From JAGIBJ01 sp032119595 (GTDB lineage: Bacteria > Actinomycetota > Thermoleophilia > Solirubrobacterales > Solirubrobacteraceae), in assembly GCA_032119595.1 (NCBI GenBank), contig JAUMBQ010000006.1, positions 248,001 through 312,000 on the forward strand: DNA of 64,000 nucleotides, written 5' to 3'. Shown here piece by piece: positions 9,001 to 16,498 of the stretch. Every line of letters starts with the position of its first letter. The stretch's first letter is position 1. Position numbers and translations under genes: made by a program. Below the pieces are notes generated by a model. That model was not told where the DNA came from. It searched no databases and worked only from the letters and a program-made list of their open reading frames with translations.

Positions 9001-9887
9001 ACGCATTCCCGCACCTCCTCACGCTGCTCGACGACGCCGTGACCATGGTCGCGGCGCTCGATGAACCCGACGAGCTGAACTTCGTCGCTGCGAACGCCCG
9101 CGCCGAGGCAGCGGCGCTGGCCGGCGACCTCGATCAGGTGCAGGCGTGGCGGCGTGCGACGACGCGCATCTTCGGCAACAAGCCGGGCACCTACGGCGCC
9201 GGCCTGATCCAGCTCCTGGAGACGCGCGACTGGCGCGACGACAAGGATCTCGCCAAGGTCTACGAGGCCTGGGGCGGCTACGCCTACGGGCGCGGCCTGG
9301 ACGGCGTCGCCGCTGGCGAGGCGATGCGCTCGGCGTTCGCGAAGATCGACGTCGCCGTGAAGAACGTCGACTCCCGCGAGCACGACCACCTCGACTCAGA
9401 CGACTACTACCAGTACCACGGCGGCATGATCGCGACGGTCCGCGCGCTGAGCGGCAAGGAGCCCGAGGCGTACCTCGGCGACTCGTCGGATCCCGCGAAG
9501 GTCCGGATGCGCACGCTCGCCGAAGAGACGCGCCGCATCTTCCGGGCCCGCGTCGCGAACCCCCGCTGGATCGGGTCGATGACCCGCCACGGCTTCAAGG
9601 GCGCTGCCGAGCTGCACGCCACGGTCGACTACCTGTTCGGCTACGACGCGACGACCGACGTCGCCTCGGACTGGATGTACGAGACGATCACCGAGAAGTA
9701 CCTCCTCGACGAAGACGTCGCCGCGTTCATGGATCAGGCCAACCCGTGGGCCGCCCGCGGCATCGCCGAAAAGCTCCTCGAGGCGATCGAGCGTGGCATG
9801 TGGAAAGACCCGAGCGACGACGTCGTGGATGCGATCAAGCAGCGCTACCTGGCGCTGGAAGACGACTTGGAAGCCGCGACCGCGTGA
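6036..9887 (+). CDS. cobN: Aerobic cobaltochelatase large subunit CobN
   Basis: 1283 residues, the usual CobN size. It is the catalytic subunit that inserts cobalt into hydrogenobyrinic acid a,c-diamide, driven by an ATPase partner. Family segments include PKAVEEMGIYLPG, VVGITFYRSH, HLGKHGTLEWTPGKMLALS and the C-terminal WMYETITEKYLLDE. The start is ATG 6036 because an AAGAGGAA ribosome site sits just upstream and because the 41 extra codons back to 5913 lie inside the riboswitch. Its stop overlaps the GTG of the next gene (GTGA, 9884-9887), so the chelatase subunits are translationally coupled. The riboswitch upstream is the probable control. Confidence 0.96.
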   Translation: MSLRFITTADTEILATAAAVRRLPSEFPEVRCANPGMTTDVEPFLDHVLEGDTRVVVIRVLGGRRGWQGGVDRLAQRCRDEKIVLIALGGEARPDAEMTALSTAPAGAVAQVGEYLNSGDVDNIEQMLRFLADTFLLEGFGFDEPKAVEEMGIYLPGRGDVTIDEALEGRDPSKPVVGITFYRSHRLTGNTDFIDELCAAIKRKGGHPVPVWSYTLRRAHSQDGRVAALDVLDGKVDALITTMLATGGANAGDAATQVAPEDGGHEEQMAWDASALEALDVPVIQGLVVTMSREAWAEGDEGLRPIDAATQVAIPEFDGRIIGGPFCFKERDSIDSPVGVAVPRYVADAERCDRLAGLVLRHARLRTGIPGRGPNGSTPADANTGKKVAIVLTAFPTKHARIGMAVGLDTPASAIRLLHELQADGIRVEDIPVDGDALMHQLIAGGGHDPEFLTDELLAESPLRISATDYLSWYETLPSDLTDSMVEQWGDAPGDRYLDTSASASEGGDLIVAGCEYGDVVVLIQPPRGYGDDQVGIYHDPELAPAHHYMAAYRWLNHHWGADAIVHLGKHGTLEWTPGKMLALSSSCAPDQAIADIPLIYPFVVNDPGEGAQAKRRAHAVVVDHLVPPMMRAESYDELADLEALMDEYARLEVLDPSKLPGLGAEIWKAIQAANLQEDLGIDADHEPEDAGTLVEHLDGYLCEVKDVQIKDGLHVLGVCPEGSHLRGLVAAIGRHGSGAVPGLRRAVGAAFGLDEEAMVAEPGKKVDEARSAELIARFPGTAYRGSDLLDRLEEAQHALLTELSEHDWDPAKAAELTLSVLGRADAGVESALRFAAGQIVPKLRQTTDEMGNVLGALRGRHVPAGPSGSPTRGRFDVLPTGRNFYSVDPRALPSQLSYETGVRLADAVLERHVADKGELPRMVGLVAWGTAAMRTQGDDAAEVLALLGVKPTWHPSSRRVTGLEIVPLEELGRPRIDVTLRISGFFRDAFPHLLTLLDDAVTMVAALDEPDELNFVAANARAEAAALAGDLDQVQAWRRATTRIFGNKPGTYGAGLIQLLETRDWRDDKDLAKVYEAWGGYAYGRGLDGVAAGEAMRSAFAKIDVAVKNVDSREHDHLDSDDYYQYHGGMIATVRALSGKEPEAYLGDSSDPAKVRMRTLAEETRRIFRARVANPRWIGSMTRHGFKGAAELHATVDYLFGYDATTDVASDWMYETITEKYLLDEDVAAFMDQANPWAARGIAEKLLEAIERGMWKDPSDDVVDAIKQRYLALEDDLEAATA

Positions 9888-11893
9888 GCGACGCCACCGC
9901 GACACTCGGCCCGGACGCTGCGGGCTCCGGCTTTCCGCTCACCGCGATCGTTGGCCAAGACGACCTCGTCGAGGCGCTGCTCGTGTGCGCGGTGCATCCG
10001 ACGATCGGCGGCGTCCTCGTGCGCGGCGAGCGCGGCACCGCGAAGTCGACCGCCGTGCGGGCCCTCGCCCCGATGCTCGGCGACGGCCCAGCTGCGAACC
10101 CCGCGCCGCTCGTCGAGCTGCCGCTCGGCGCGACGCTCGACCGGCTCGTCGGCACGCTCGACCTGCGCGCCGCGATGGGCGGCGAGCATCGCGTCGAAGC
10201 CGGCCTGCTCGGCCGCGCGCACGGCGGCGTGCTTTACGTCGACGAGGTCAACCTCCTCGCCGATCACCTCGTCGACGCGCTCCTGGATGCCGCCGCGTCG
10301 GGCTCGGTCACGGTCGAGCGCGACGGTGTGTCGGTCGTCCAGGAGGCTCGTTTCCTGCTCGTCGGCACCATGAACCCCGAAGAGGGCGAACTCCGCCCGC
10401 AGCTCCTGGACCGGTTCGGCCTCGGGGTCGAGGTCGTCGGTCCACGCGAGCCCACCGAGCGCGCCGCGATCGTGCGGCGCCGACTGGACTACGACGCAGG
10501 GCCGGAAGCGTTTCGAGCGCAGTACGCCGACGCCGAAGCGGCGCTCATCGCGAAGATCCGCGCGGCGCGGGCGCTCATCGATGCGGTCACGATCGGCGAG
10601 CGGGAGTTGCTCCGGATCTCCACGGTCTGCGCCAAGCTCGACCTCGATGGCGTCCGCGGGGACCTGGTCTGCGCCCACGCGGCGCGCGCCCTGGCCGCGC
10701 TCGATGGCGAAACCGAGGTCACGAAAGCGCATGTGGAGCGCGCCGCGCATCTGGCGCTGCGCCATCGGATGCGACGCGACCCGCTCGCGCCGCCGCCGGG
10801 CGGTGGCAAAGATCCGGGCATCGATGAAGCCCTCGACCAGACCGCTGACGAGCTGCCGGACGAGCCGCACGAGCCAGAGGTCGACGACCGGAGCGAACCG
10901 GACGCAGCTGCCGACGATCAACGCGAGACGGACGACCAGTCCAGTCGCGACGACGGCGCCACGCCGGAACCGTCCGAATCGGAAGAGCAGACGACGCCAG
11001 AATCGACAAACCCTCAACCTCAGGTTGCACCTGAGGCTTCGTGGCAGCCCTCATCAGAACTTTCGCCTCCGCCCCGCACTCCCGCGAGTGGCAGCGGACC
11101 GACCCCACGGTCGCGCGTCTCGCCGGTTGCGATCCCATCGCGGATGCCTGAATCGGCGCTGAAGCTGCACCGCGGGCCGCGCTCAGGCCTGCGCTCCACC
11201 GTCGCCCCCTTCACCCCGTCGGGCCGCGCCCCGGGTGGGACGCTTGCCGTGATCGACGCGCGTCCGGCCAAGGACGATGAGTCCGTCGCCATCCTTCCGA
11301 CCCTGCTGGCCGCGCTACGCGGAGATGCGCGTCCGCAGACCGCGATTGTCGGCGGCGGACGCAGCGCCCTGCTCTGCCTGATCGTGGACACCAGCGGTTC
11401 GATGGCAGCCCAGAAGCGCCTTGCCCGGGTGAAGGGTGCGCTCGAAGCGGCCCTTCGCCGGGCCTATGCGCGTCGCGACCTGGTGGCCGTCGTCGCATTC
11501 TCCGGCGAAGGAGCACGCACCCTCGTCGCCCCCGGCACGCCGATCGAGCAGGCTGCCGCCGCAGTGCACGCCCTCCCCGCCGGCGGCCGAACGCCACTGG
11601 CCGCCGGTATCGCGCATGCCGCCGACCTCCTTGAGGACGCCGCTCGCGGCCAGCTCGCCGGCCGCGCCCGCGTCGCCGTCCTCCTGACCGATGGGCGCGC
11701 CGACGACCGCGCTGGCCATGCCCGCCGTGCGCTGGCGCGCGTCGCGGCGGCATCCGATCGCACGGTCGTCGTCGACCTCGAGGATGGGCGCGCCCGCCTT
11801 GGCCTCGCGGCCGAACTCGCGGCCGCCGCTGGCGCCGACCTCACCCGCCTCGTCGCCCCCGGCGCTGACGTGGCCCGTCACCGAGCCGCATGA
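9884..11893 (+). CDS. Chelatase ATPase subunit, fused I and D type (ChlI/ChlD-like)
   Basis: 669 residues from GTG 9884. The N-terminal AAA+ domain (about 15-330) is of the magnesium-chelatase I type: Walker A GERGTAKST (48-56), LYVDEVNLL as Walker B, and GTMNPEEGELRPQLLDRFG as sensor region. An acidic Asp/Glu/Pro/Ser linker (about 330-400) leads to a von Willebrand A domain with the MIDAS motif DTSGSM (502-507) and later LLTDGRADD. This one-chain I+D protein replaces the CobS/CobT pair of the Pseudomonas-type cobaltochelatase and should power CobN. It shares a GTGA overlap with cobN and an ATGA overlap with the next small ORF. A role with a magnesium chelatase is less likely, since no chlorophyll genes are present. 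Confidence 0.93.
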   Translation: MSDATATLGPDAAGSGFPLTAIVGQDDLVEALLVCAVHPTIGGVLVRGERGTAKSTAVRALAPMLGDGPAANPAPLVELPLGATLDRLVGTLDLRAAMGGEHRVEAGLLGRAHGGVLYVDEVNLLADHLVDALLDAAASGSVTVERDGVSVVQEARFLLVGTMNPEEGELRPQLLDRFGLGVEVVGPREPTERAAIVRRRLDYDAGPEAFRAQYADAEAALIAKIRAARALIDAVTIGERELLRISTVCAKLDLDGVRGDLVCAHAARALAALDGETEVTKAHVERAAHLALRHRMRRDPLAPPPGGGKDPGIDEALDQTADELPDEPHEPEVDDRSEPDAAADDQRETDDQSSRDDGATPEPSESEEQTTPESTNPQPQVAPEASWQPSSELSPPPRTPASGSGPTPRSRVSPVAIPSRMPESALKLHRGPRSGLRSTVAPFTPSGRAPGGTLAVIDARPAKDDESVAILPTLLAALRGDARPQTAIVGGGRSALLCLIVDTSGSMAAQKRLARVKGALEAALRRAYARRDLVAVVAFSGEGARTLVAPGTPIEQAAAAVHALPAGGRTPLAAGIAHAADLLEDAARGQLAGRARVAVLLTDGRADDRAGHARRALARVAAASDRTVVVDLEDGRARLGLAAELAAAAGADLTRLVAPGADVARHRAA

Positions 11894-12120
11894 CCGACCC
11901 ACCGGTGAGATCGGACCCGACCGCAGGGCAGCCGGCGCCGGCGCGGGGGCCGGCAGTGGGTACCCCGCCGACACCGTCATCCGTCCCACCCGCCATCGAC
12001 CGCGACGCTGAGGCCGCACGCTTCAACGAGATCGCGCTGCGAGACGGCGCGACCCCGGCGGCCGCCGGCGCCTCGTCCATGCCGCCGGACTTCGATCAGC
12101 CCGGCCGGCCTCGTCCCTAA
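11890..12120 (+). CDS. Small Pro/Ala-rich protein coupled to the chelatase operon
   Basis: 76 residues starting at the ATG that overlaps the chelatase stop (ATGA, 11890-11893), followed nine bases later by a strong hairpin. The first half is proline-rich and looks disordered; the middle AIDRDAEAARFNEIALRDG is a short charged helix. I recognise no family, signal peptide or metal motif. The overlap, position before the terminator and absence of a competing frame support it being translated. It could be an assembly factor or merely a by-product of coupling. Confidence 0.5.
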   Translation: MTDPPVRSDPTAGQPAPARGPAVGTPPTPSSVPPAIDRDAEAARFNEIALRDGATPAAAGASSMPPDFDQPGRPRP

Positions 12121-12129
12121 ACAGACGAA

Positions 12130-12158
12130 GGGCCCGGGCGCCGCTCGCGCCCGGGCCC
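12130..12158. terminator. Hairpin terminator after the cobN operon
   Basis: GGGCCCGGGCGC (12130-12141) pairs perfectly with GCGCCCGGGCCC (12147-12158) across a five-base loop. No T-run follows, which is common for high-GC actinobacterial hairpins. It lies between convergent genes and can serve both strands. Confidence 0.75.
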
Positions 12159-12200
12159 CATGCCCATTGCCGTGAAGGCAGTTCTTACTTCCCTACTCCG

Positions 12201-13166
12201 CTAGCCCCTGCGGTAGGGATCCACCATCACGGCGTCGATCGTGACGCCGATGTTGAAGGTGTTGCCGAAGAGACCGGTGATGGAGCCAACCGCGCCGGCA
12301 GTCGTGCCGACAAAGCTCGTCAGCGGCGTGAGCGCGTTACCGGTCATGTCATCGAGGATGTCCGTCGGGCTCAGGCAGGTCAGCTTGAGCTGAACCGAAG
12401 CGCTCTTGCTCGTCGAGTTGAGCGGGATCAGCGTCGCGAGCGGGCTCTTCGGAGACGCCGTCCAGGTGGAGGGCGCGAACGCGAGCAGCTTGGACGAGAC
12501 GAGCTGGATATCGGTGATCTTGCCGGCCGCGTCGCGGTAGATGACGTACGCGATGAAGCCCGAGAGCACGGCGTTGTCGACCTTGTAGGCGAACCGGAAG
12601 TGCGGGTGCGACTGGTCGACGCAGAAGGCCGGCGAGGTCGCGGACGACATCAGCGGCATCTGAAGGCCCTTGCTACCGGAGGTGATGCCGAGCTTCTCGT
12701 TGGCGTAGGCCACTTTCGCGCCGCCGGTCAGGGTCCAGCCGCCCGTGCCGTTCTCAAACGACCCGTTGGGGGCGAGCGAGTAGTCGCTGGTATCGCCGTC
12801 GACCTTCGAGAAGGCCTTGGTGGTCGGCAGCTCGGTGCAGGTACCGGACGGAACGGAGGGGCTCACGATGTTGCCGGAGGCCGTCGAGGTGGTGGCGATG
12901 CTCGTCGCAGAGAGCGTGGTCGTCGGGGCCGGCGTCGCGGTCGGGGCCGGCGTCGCGGTCGGGGCCGGCGCGGCCGTCGGGGCGGGTACGGGCGTCGGGG
13001 CCGGGGTGGCCGTCGGCTTGGGCGTCGCGACCGGGGTCGGTGTCGGCGTGGCGAACCAGCCGCTGAGGAGTCCGGCGTTGGCCGTGGATGGAAGCGCCGC
13101 AGCGGCGACGAGAACGGCAGCGATCGCTGTGGTGCGGACGATCGTTCCTTGTTTACGAAGAGGCAT
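12201..13166 (-). CDS. Secreted protein with Pro/Thr linker and a carbohydrate-binding-like beta domain
   Basis: 321 residues from ATG 13166, which begins a clean signal peptide (MPLRKQGTIVRTTAIAAVLV, cleavage near ANA-GL); a start further upstream would bury it. Residues about 38-90 are a Thr-Pro-Ala repeat of the form PTPTPVATPKPTATPAPTP, encoded by a GC-rich minisatellite. The C-terminal part has NGSFENGTGGWTLTGG, a signature seen at the start of jelly-roll carbohydrate-binding modules, plus single cysteines in GTCTEL, FCVDQ and LTCLS. No catalytic motif. It converges on the cobN operon and is divergent from cobO. It is probably an extracellular binding or wall-associated protein. Confidence 0.75.
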   Translation of the reverse strand: MPLRKQGTIVRTTAIAAVLVAAAALPSTANAGLLSGWFATPTPTPVATPKPTATPAPTPVPAPTAAPAPTATPAPTATPAPTTTLSATSIATTSTASGNIVSPSVPSGTCTELPTTKAFSKVDGDTSDYSLAPNGSFENGTGGWTLTGGAKVAYANEKLGITSGSKGLQMPLMSSATSPAFCVDQSHPHFRFAYKVDNAVLSGFIAYVIYRDAAGKITDIQLVSSKLLAFAPSTWTASPKSPLATLIPLNSTSKSASVQLKLTCLSPTDILDDMTGNALTPLTSFVGTTAGAVGSITGLFGNTFNIGVTIDAVMVDPYRRG

Positions 13167-13458
13167 GTGAACTCTCAGGGACGGGATGGGGACGGAAGCA
13201 GAACTCGCAGGGACGGAGCACTTGATCCCCCGATCGTCACGTTGCACTACAAACCTGAGCCGGTAACGGATGGGTCTGGGTATGGACCGCGAGAATGGCG
13301 CCGGAGCGGCGATTACCAGCATGCAAACGCGCCATTACCATCACTTTTAAGATTTGTGGACGGTGACAAGTCGGAGCCCATTGCGTCCAGTCCTGGGCCC
13401 ACTTCCTCAGATCCTGCGCGCATGCGCCGGGGCAACCCAGGTCGATAGCCTCCGGGCC
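13167..13458. other. Divergent intergenic region between a secreted-protein gene and cobO
   Basis: 292 bases with no supported gene. The middle (about 13310-13360) is unusually AT-rich for this window, with ATTACCATCACTTTTAAGAT, and is a likely place for the two divergent promoters. I found no B12 box here, so cobO does not appear to share the riboswitch control of cobN. Confidence 0.5.
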
Positions 13459-14184
13459 ATGACGGACACGAGCTCAGAGCGTCCGGCCGGGTACGTCGCC
13501 AGCTGTTCGCTGCGCGGTGCCTCGGCCTCCCAGGACCCCGAAGATGCGCCGATCGAGCGCGCCTTCAAGCCGGCCACGCTCGCCAAGCACTCCGGTCCCG
13601 GCGTCGATGTCCCGCACACGCCGTTCGATGTGGGCACCCTGGAACCCAAGCGCCGCAAGCCGCGCGACAAGCCGCTGCTCGTCGTCGTCACCGGCAACGG
13701 CAAGGGCAAATCGACGGCCGGCTTCGGGATGCTGCTGCGCTCTTGGAACCGTGACTACCGCTGCGGCGTGGTGCAGTTCGTGAAGTCCGGGAAGTGGAAG
13801 GTCGGTGAGCAGCGGGCTGCTGAGGCGCTCGGCGGTATCGACTGGATGAAGATGGGCGACGGGTGGTCGTGGATCTCGAAGGACCTCACCGAGTCCGCCG
13901 ACTTGGCCCGCGCCGGCTGGGAGGCCGTGAAGGGCTTCATCGCCGAGGAGCGTTACGAGTTCCTCATGCTCGACGAGTTCACCTACCCGATGAAGTGGGG
14001 CTGGATCGATGTCGACGAGGTGGTCGACGTGCTCACGAACCGCCCCGGGTTCCAGCACATCGTGATCACCGGCCGCGACGCACCGCAGGCACTGATCGAC
14101 GCCGCCGACCTCGTCTCCGAGGTCACGCTCGTCAAGCACCAGATGGAGCAGGGCATCCGGGGGCAGCAGGGCATCGAGTGGTGA
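13459..14184 (+). CDS. cobO: Corrinoid adenosyltransferase CobO (CobA/BtuR family)
   Basis: 241 residues from ATG 13459. It transfers the 5'-deoxyadenosyl group of ATP to reduced corrinoid cobalt. The P-loop is GNGKGKST (79-86), followed by the family segments GVVQFVKSGKW, EFLMLDEFTYP and HIVITGRDAPQALIDAADLVSEV, and the C-terminal KHQMEQGIRGQQGIEW. About 70 residues precede the ATPase core, longer than the roughly 25 of CobA/BtuR, and hold the R-x-FKPATLAK-type segment that sits over the active site. The ORF stays open to 13354, but the extra N-terminal residues look like random high-GC sequence. It shares a GTGA overlap with the GNAT gene. Confidence 0.94.
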   Translation: MTDTSSERPAGYVASCSLRGASASQDPEDAPIERAFKPATLAKHSGPGVDVPHTPFDVGTLEPKRRKPRDKPLLVVVTGNGKGKSTAGFGMLLRSWNRDYRCGVVQFVKSGKWKVGEQRAAEALGGIDWMKMGDGWSWISKDLTESADLARAGWEAVKGFIAEERYEFLMLDEFTYPMKWGWIDVDEVVDVLTNRPGFQHIVITGRDAPQALIDAADLVSEVTLVKHQMEQGIRGQQGIEW

Positions 14185-14645
14185 ACGGGCCGTCGCCCGC
14201 ACCGACCCTGCGGTCGGCAGCATTCGACGACCTCACCCCGCGGCAGCTCTACGCCATGCTGCGCCTGCGCGTCGACGTGTTCGTCGTCGAGCAGGACTGC
14301 GCGTACCCCGAACTCGACGGACGTGACGAGGAGCGTGGTGCAATCCACGTGTGGCACGAACTCGGCGGCGAAGTCCTGTCGACGGCACGCCTGCTGACCG
14401 AAGACGATCGCGGCCACCGCACCGGGCGGATCGGACGGATCGCCACGGCGCCAGCCGCCCGCGGGCGCGGCCTCGCCGGGGAACTCATCGAGTTCGGCAT
14501 CGCGCACTTCGCCGGGCACCCCGTGATGCTCGGAGCCCAGGCCCACCTGGAGGCCTACTACGCGAAGTTCGGCTTCGTGCGGTCGGGACCGGACTACGAC
14601 GAAGACGGCATCCCGCACCTGCCGATGCGCCGCGACGCGGACTGA
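14181..14645 (+). CDS. GNAT family N-acetyltransferase, ElaA-like
   Basis: 154 residues from the GTG overlapping the cobO stop (GTGA, 14181-14184). The ElaA-type start DLTPRQLYAMLRLRVDVFVV is followed by EQDCAYPELDGRD, then the acetyl-CoA pyrophosphate-binding loop RIATAPAARGRGLAGEL (Q/R-x-x-G-x-G/A pattern) and the C-terminal YYAKFGFVRSGPDYDEDGIP. Substrates of ElaA proteins are unknown. Translation is coupled to cobO, which makes a joint mRNA very likely, but no cobalamin step is known to need an acetyltransferase; it may simply be a passenger. Confidence 0.9.
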   Translation: MNGPSPAPTLRSAAFDDLTPRQLYAMLRLRVDVFVVEQDCAYPELDGRDEERGAIHVWHELGGEVLSTARLLTEDDRGHRTGRIGRIATAPAARGRGLAGELIEFGIAHFAGHPVMLGAQAHLEAYYAKFGFVRSGPDYDEDGIPHLPMRRDAD

Positions 14646-14942
14646 AGACCGGCGGCAGTTCTGGTGCCGCTCCTCGGACGCGCGGGAGATCCTTCGGCGA
14701 AGACCGATGAGTTCCGTCGCGACCCGGAGTCAAAGGGTCATGATGTTTCTTCCTGTCCGCTCGGCCGATTCGCAGGTCAGAATCTCCGTACAGGCCGCGG
14801 AAACGGCCGTCGCCGCGTGGCGCCGGACGCGCGACCGGCGCGTCGTTCGCTGAGTCGCCCCGCGCGCCGCAGCACGGCCAAACGGGAACGCGGCACAACA
14901 AACTCCCTGCGGCTCGGTCACAAATCGGTCGCCCGCTACGAC
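14646..14942. other. Intergenic region upstream of the ECF sigma gene
   Basis: 297 bases without a supported gene. Close to the sigma start, GGGAACGCGG (about 14882-14891) followed some 17 bases later by GCTCGG loosely resembles an ECF-type promoter (GGAAC near -35), which would allow autoregulation; this is a weak match. Nothing else recognised. Confidence 0.3.
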
Positions 14943-15506
14943 ATGGCTTCCATGGACCTCGACGATAAGGACGACGACGCGCTGTTGCGGTTGCTTGCGT
15001 CGCGGCCGGATGCCTTCGCGGCGCTTTACCGCCGCTACGAGCGGCCCATCCTGGGCTACCTCGTGCGTCGCACCCGCCGCGCCGACCTCGCCGCCGACCT
15101 CACCGCGGAAACGTTCGCGGGAGCCCTTGAGGCGCTGCGACGTGACGCAGGCCCCTCAGGACCATTCGGGCCGTGGCTCTTCGGCGTCGCACGCAACAAA
15201 CTCACCGACAGCCTTCGTCGCGGCTACGCCGAGGACGGGGCACGTCGGCGCCTCATGATGGATCCAGTCCTGCTCAGCCCCGGCGAGCTCTCGGCCATCG
15301 ACCGCCTCGCTGAGGACGCCCACGTGCATGAGCTCGTCGCCACCCTGCCTCCAGAGCAGCGTGACGCCGTGGTGGCCCGGATCATCGACGAGCGGGAATA
15401 CGCGGAGATCGCCGAGACGCTCAAGTGCTCGGAGCTCGTCGTCCGCAAACGCGTCAGTCGCGGCCTCGCTGGGCTGCGCGTCCGACTTGAAGGGAATGCC
15501 TCATGA
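14943..15506 (+). CDS. ECF-type RNA polymerase sigma factor
   Basis: About 187 residues from ATG 14943 (ATG 14952 is equally possible; no clear ribosome site). Sigma region 2 is DAFAALYRRYERPILGYLVR followed by ADLAADLTAETFAGAL and the region 2.4-like PWLFGVARNKLTDSLRR. Region 4 is LPPEQRDAVVARIIDEREY, AEIAETLKCSELVVRKRVSR, a helix-turn-helix for the -35 element. Region 3 is absent, as in ECF factors. The stop overlaps the ATG of the next membrane protein (ATGA), the usual arrangement of a sigma factor with its regulator. Confidence 0.92.
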   Translation: MASMDLDDKDDDALLRLLASRPDAFAALYRRYERPILGYLVRRTRRADLAADLTAETFAGALEALRRDAGPSGPFGPWLFGVARNKLTDSLRRGYAEDGARRRLMMDPVLLSPGELSAIDRLAEDAHVHELVATLPPEQRDAVVARIIDEREYAEIAETLKCSELVVRKRVSRGLAGLRVRLEGNAS

Positions 15507-16456
15507 GCTTGCTGCCAGGCCTGGAAGCCCAACTTCTTGACGCGGCAACGCGGACCGACCCCGCCTACCGGCCGGTCCAAATCCGCAGGCGGAGTCGTTT
15601 GCGGCGCCCTGGGCACGGCCGCGCCGGGCTGTACAGCGTGATCGGTCTGCTCGTGTTCTCCGGCGGCGCGTACGCGTCACGTGGCCTGTGGCAGCCCGTC
15701 CTTGGCAACGACGCGACCGGCCACCCGACGGCCACCCACGACGCGCCTCCAAACCGACAGCTCACGCACCTCAGCGTGCTGCGTCGTCCACAGACTGATG
15801 CCGATCGAGGCATCGCGTCGTCGGCGGCACTGAAGGCCTTCCGTCCCCAGGACGGCGCGATTCGCACGGCCGCGGTGCGACAACTTGCGACCCTTCCGAA
15901 TGGTGCGATTGCGGTTCTCGTGCCGGTCGACCAGCGGCGTGCCAATGACACCGCGTATGCCAGGCGCGACGATGCCAAGCTCTGCCTCGCGGTCGTCCCC
16001 ACGCGAGGACCGATGGACCCGCCCATCTGCGGCCCCACGTCGCAGGTGCTCGTCGGGGAAGGGCTCTCGGTCGACGTCTGGAATCCACTCACGGAGCAAC
16101 AGGAGCGCGGCCGGGCGGCCGCGATCCGTAAGGCACAGCGGGCCGGCCGACTTCCGGTCGTCACCGATCCGGATGCCTCGGTGCGCGTCGACGACGACGT
16201 GGTCGCCGAGATCGAGGCGGCCACGTACGCAACGGGCGGCAGGGGCGATCGGTTCGTCGTCAACGTGGTTCCCGACATCGTTCGGGCGGTCCGCTTCTTC
16301 GACCTCCCAGGCAAGCCGGAGGTCCCCGTGAGAGGCAACGTCGTCGTTCGCCAACTGGAAGCTGGGCAATCGGGCGCCACATCGTGGCTTGATGCAAAGG
16401 GCCGAGTGCTGAACGCCGACGGCGTCCGCGTCACGCCATCTCAGATTGCGCCCTGA
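15503..16456 (+). CDS. Single-pass membrane protein coupled to the ECF sigma gene (possible regulator)
   Basis: 317 residues, starting in the ATGA overlap with the sigma gene. A short basic N-terminal segment (1-40, RRRSRLRRPGHGR) leads to one transmembrane helix (about 42-60, GLYSVIGLLVFSGGAYAS). The remaining 250 residues should be outside the membrane and contain one cysteine pair (AKLCLAVV and PPICGPT). Position and topology suggest an anti-sigma or sensor partner. However, the roughly 40-residue cytoplasmic part is short and lacks the HxxxCxxC zinc motif of ZAS anti-sigma factors. I do not recognise the extracellular domain. Confidence 0.75.
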   Translation: MSLLPGLEAQLLDAATRTDPAYRPVQIRRRSRLRRPGHGRAGLYSVIGLLVFSGGAYASRGLWQPVLGNDATGHPTATHDAPPNRQLTHLSVLRRPQTDADRGIASSAALKAFRPQDGAIRTAAVRQLATLPNGAIAVLVPVDQRRANDTAYARRDDAKLCLAVVPTRGPMDPPICGPTSQVLVGEGLSVDVWNPLTEQQERGRAAAIRKAQRAGRLPVVTDPDASVRVDDDVVAEIEAATYATGGRGDRFVVNVVPDIVRAVRFFDLPGKPEVPVRGNVVVRQLEAGQSGATSWLDAKGRVLNADGVRVTPSQIAP

Positions 16457-16498
16457 CCTCGGCCGGGCGCGCGGACCCGAACGGCCGCTCAGAGATCG

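Noticed and set aside
12817..13170. Val/Gly-Ala repeat protein on the plus strand
   Set aside because: It is the reverse reading of the Thr-Pro minisatellite of the secreted protein at 12201.
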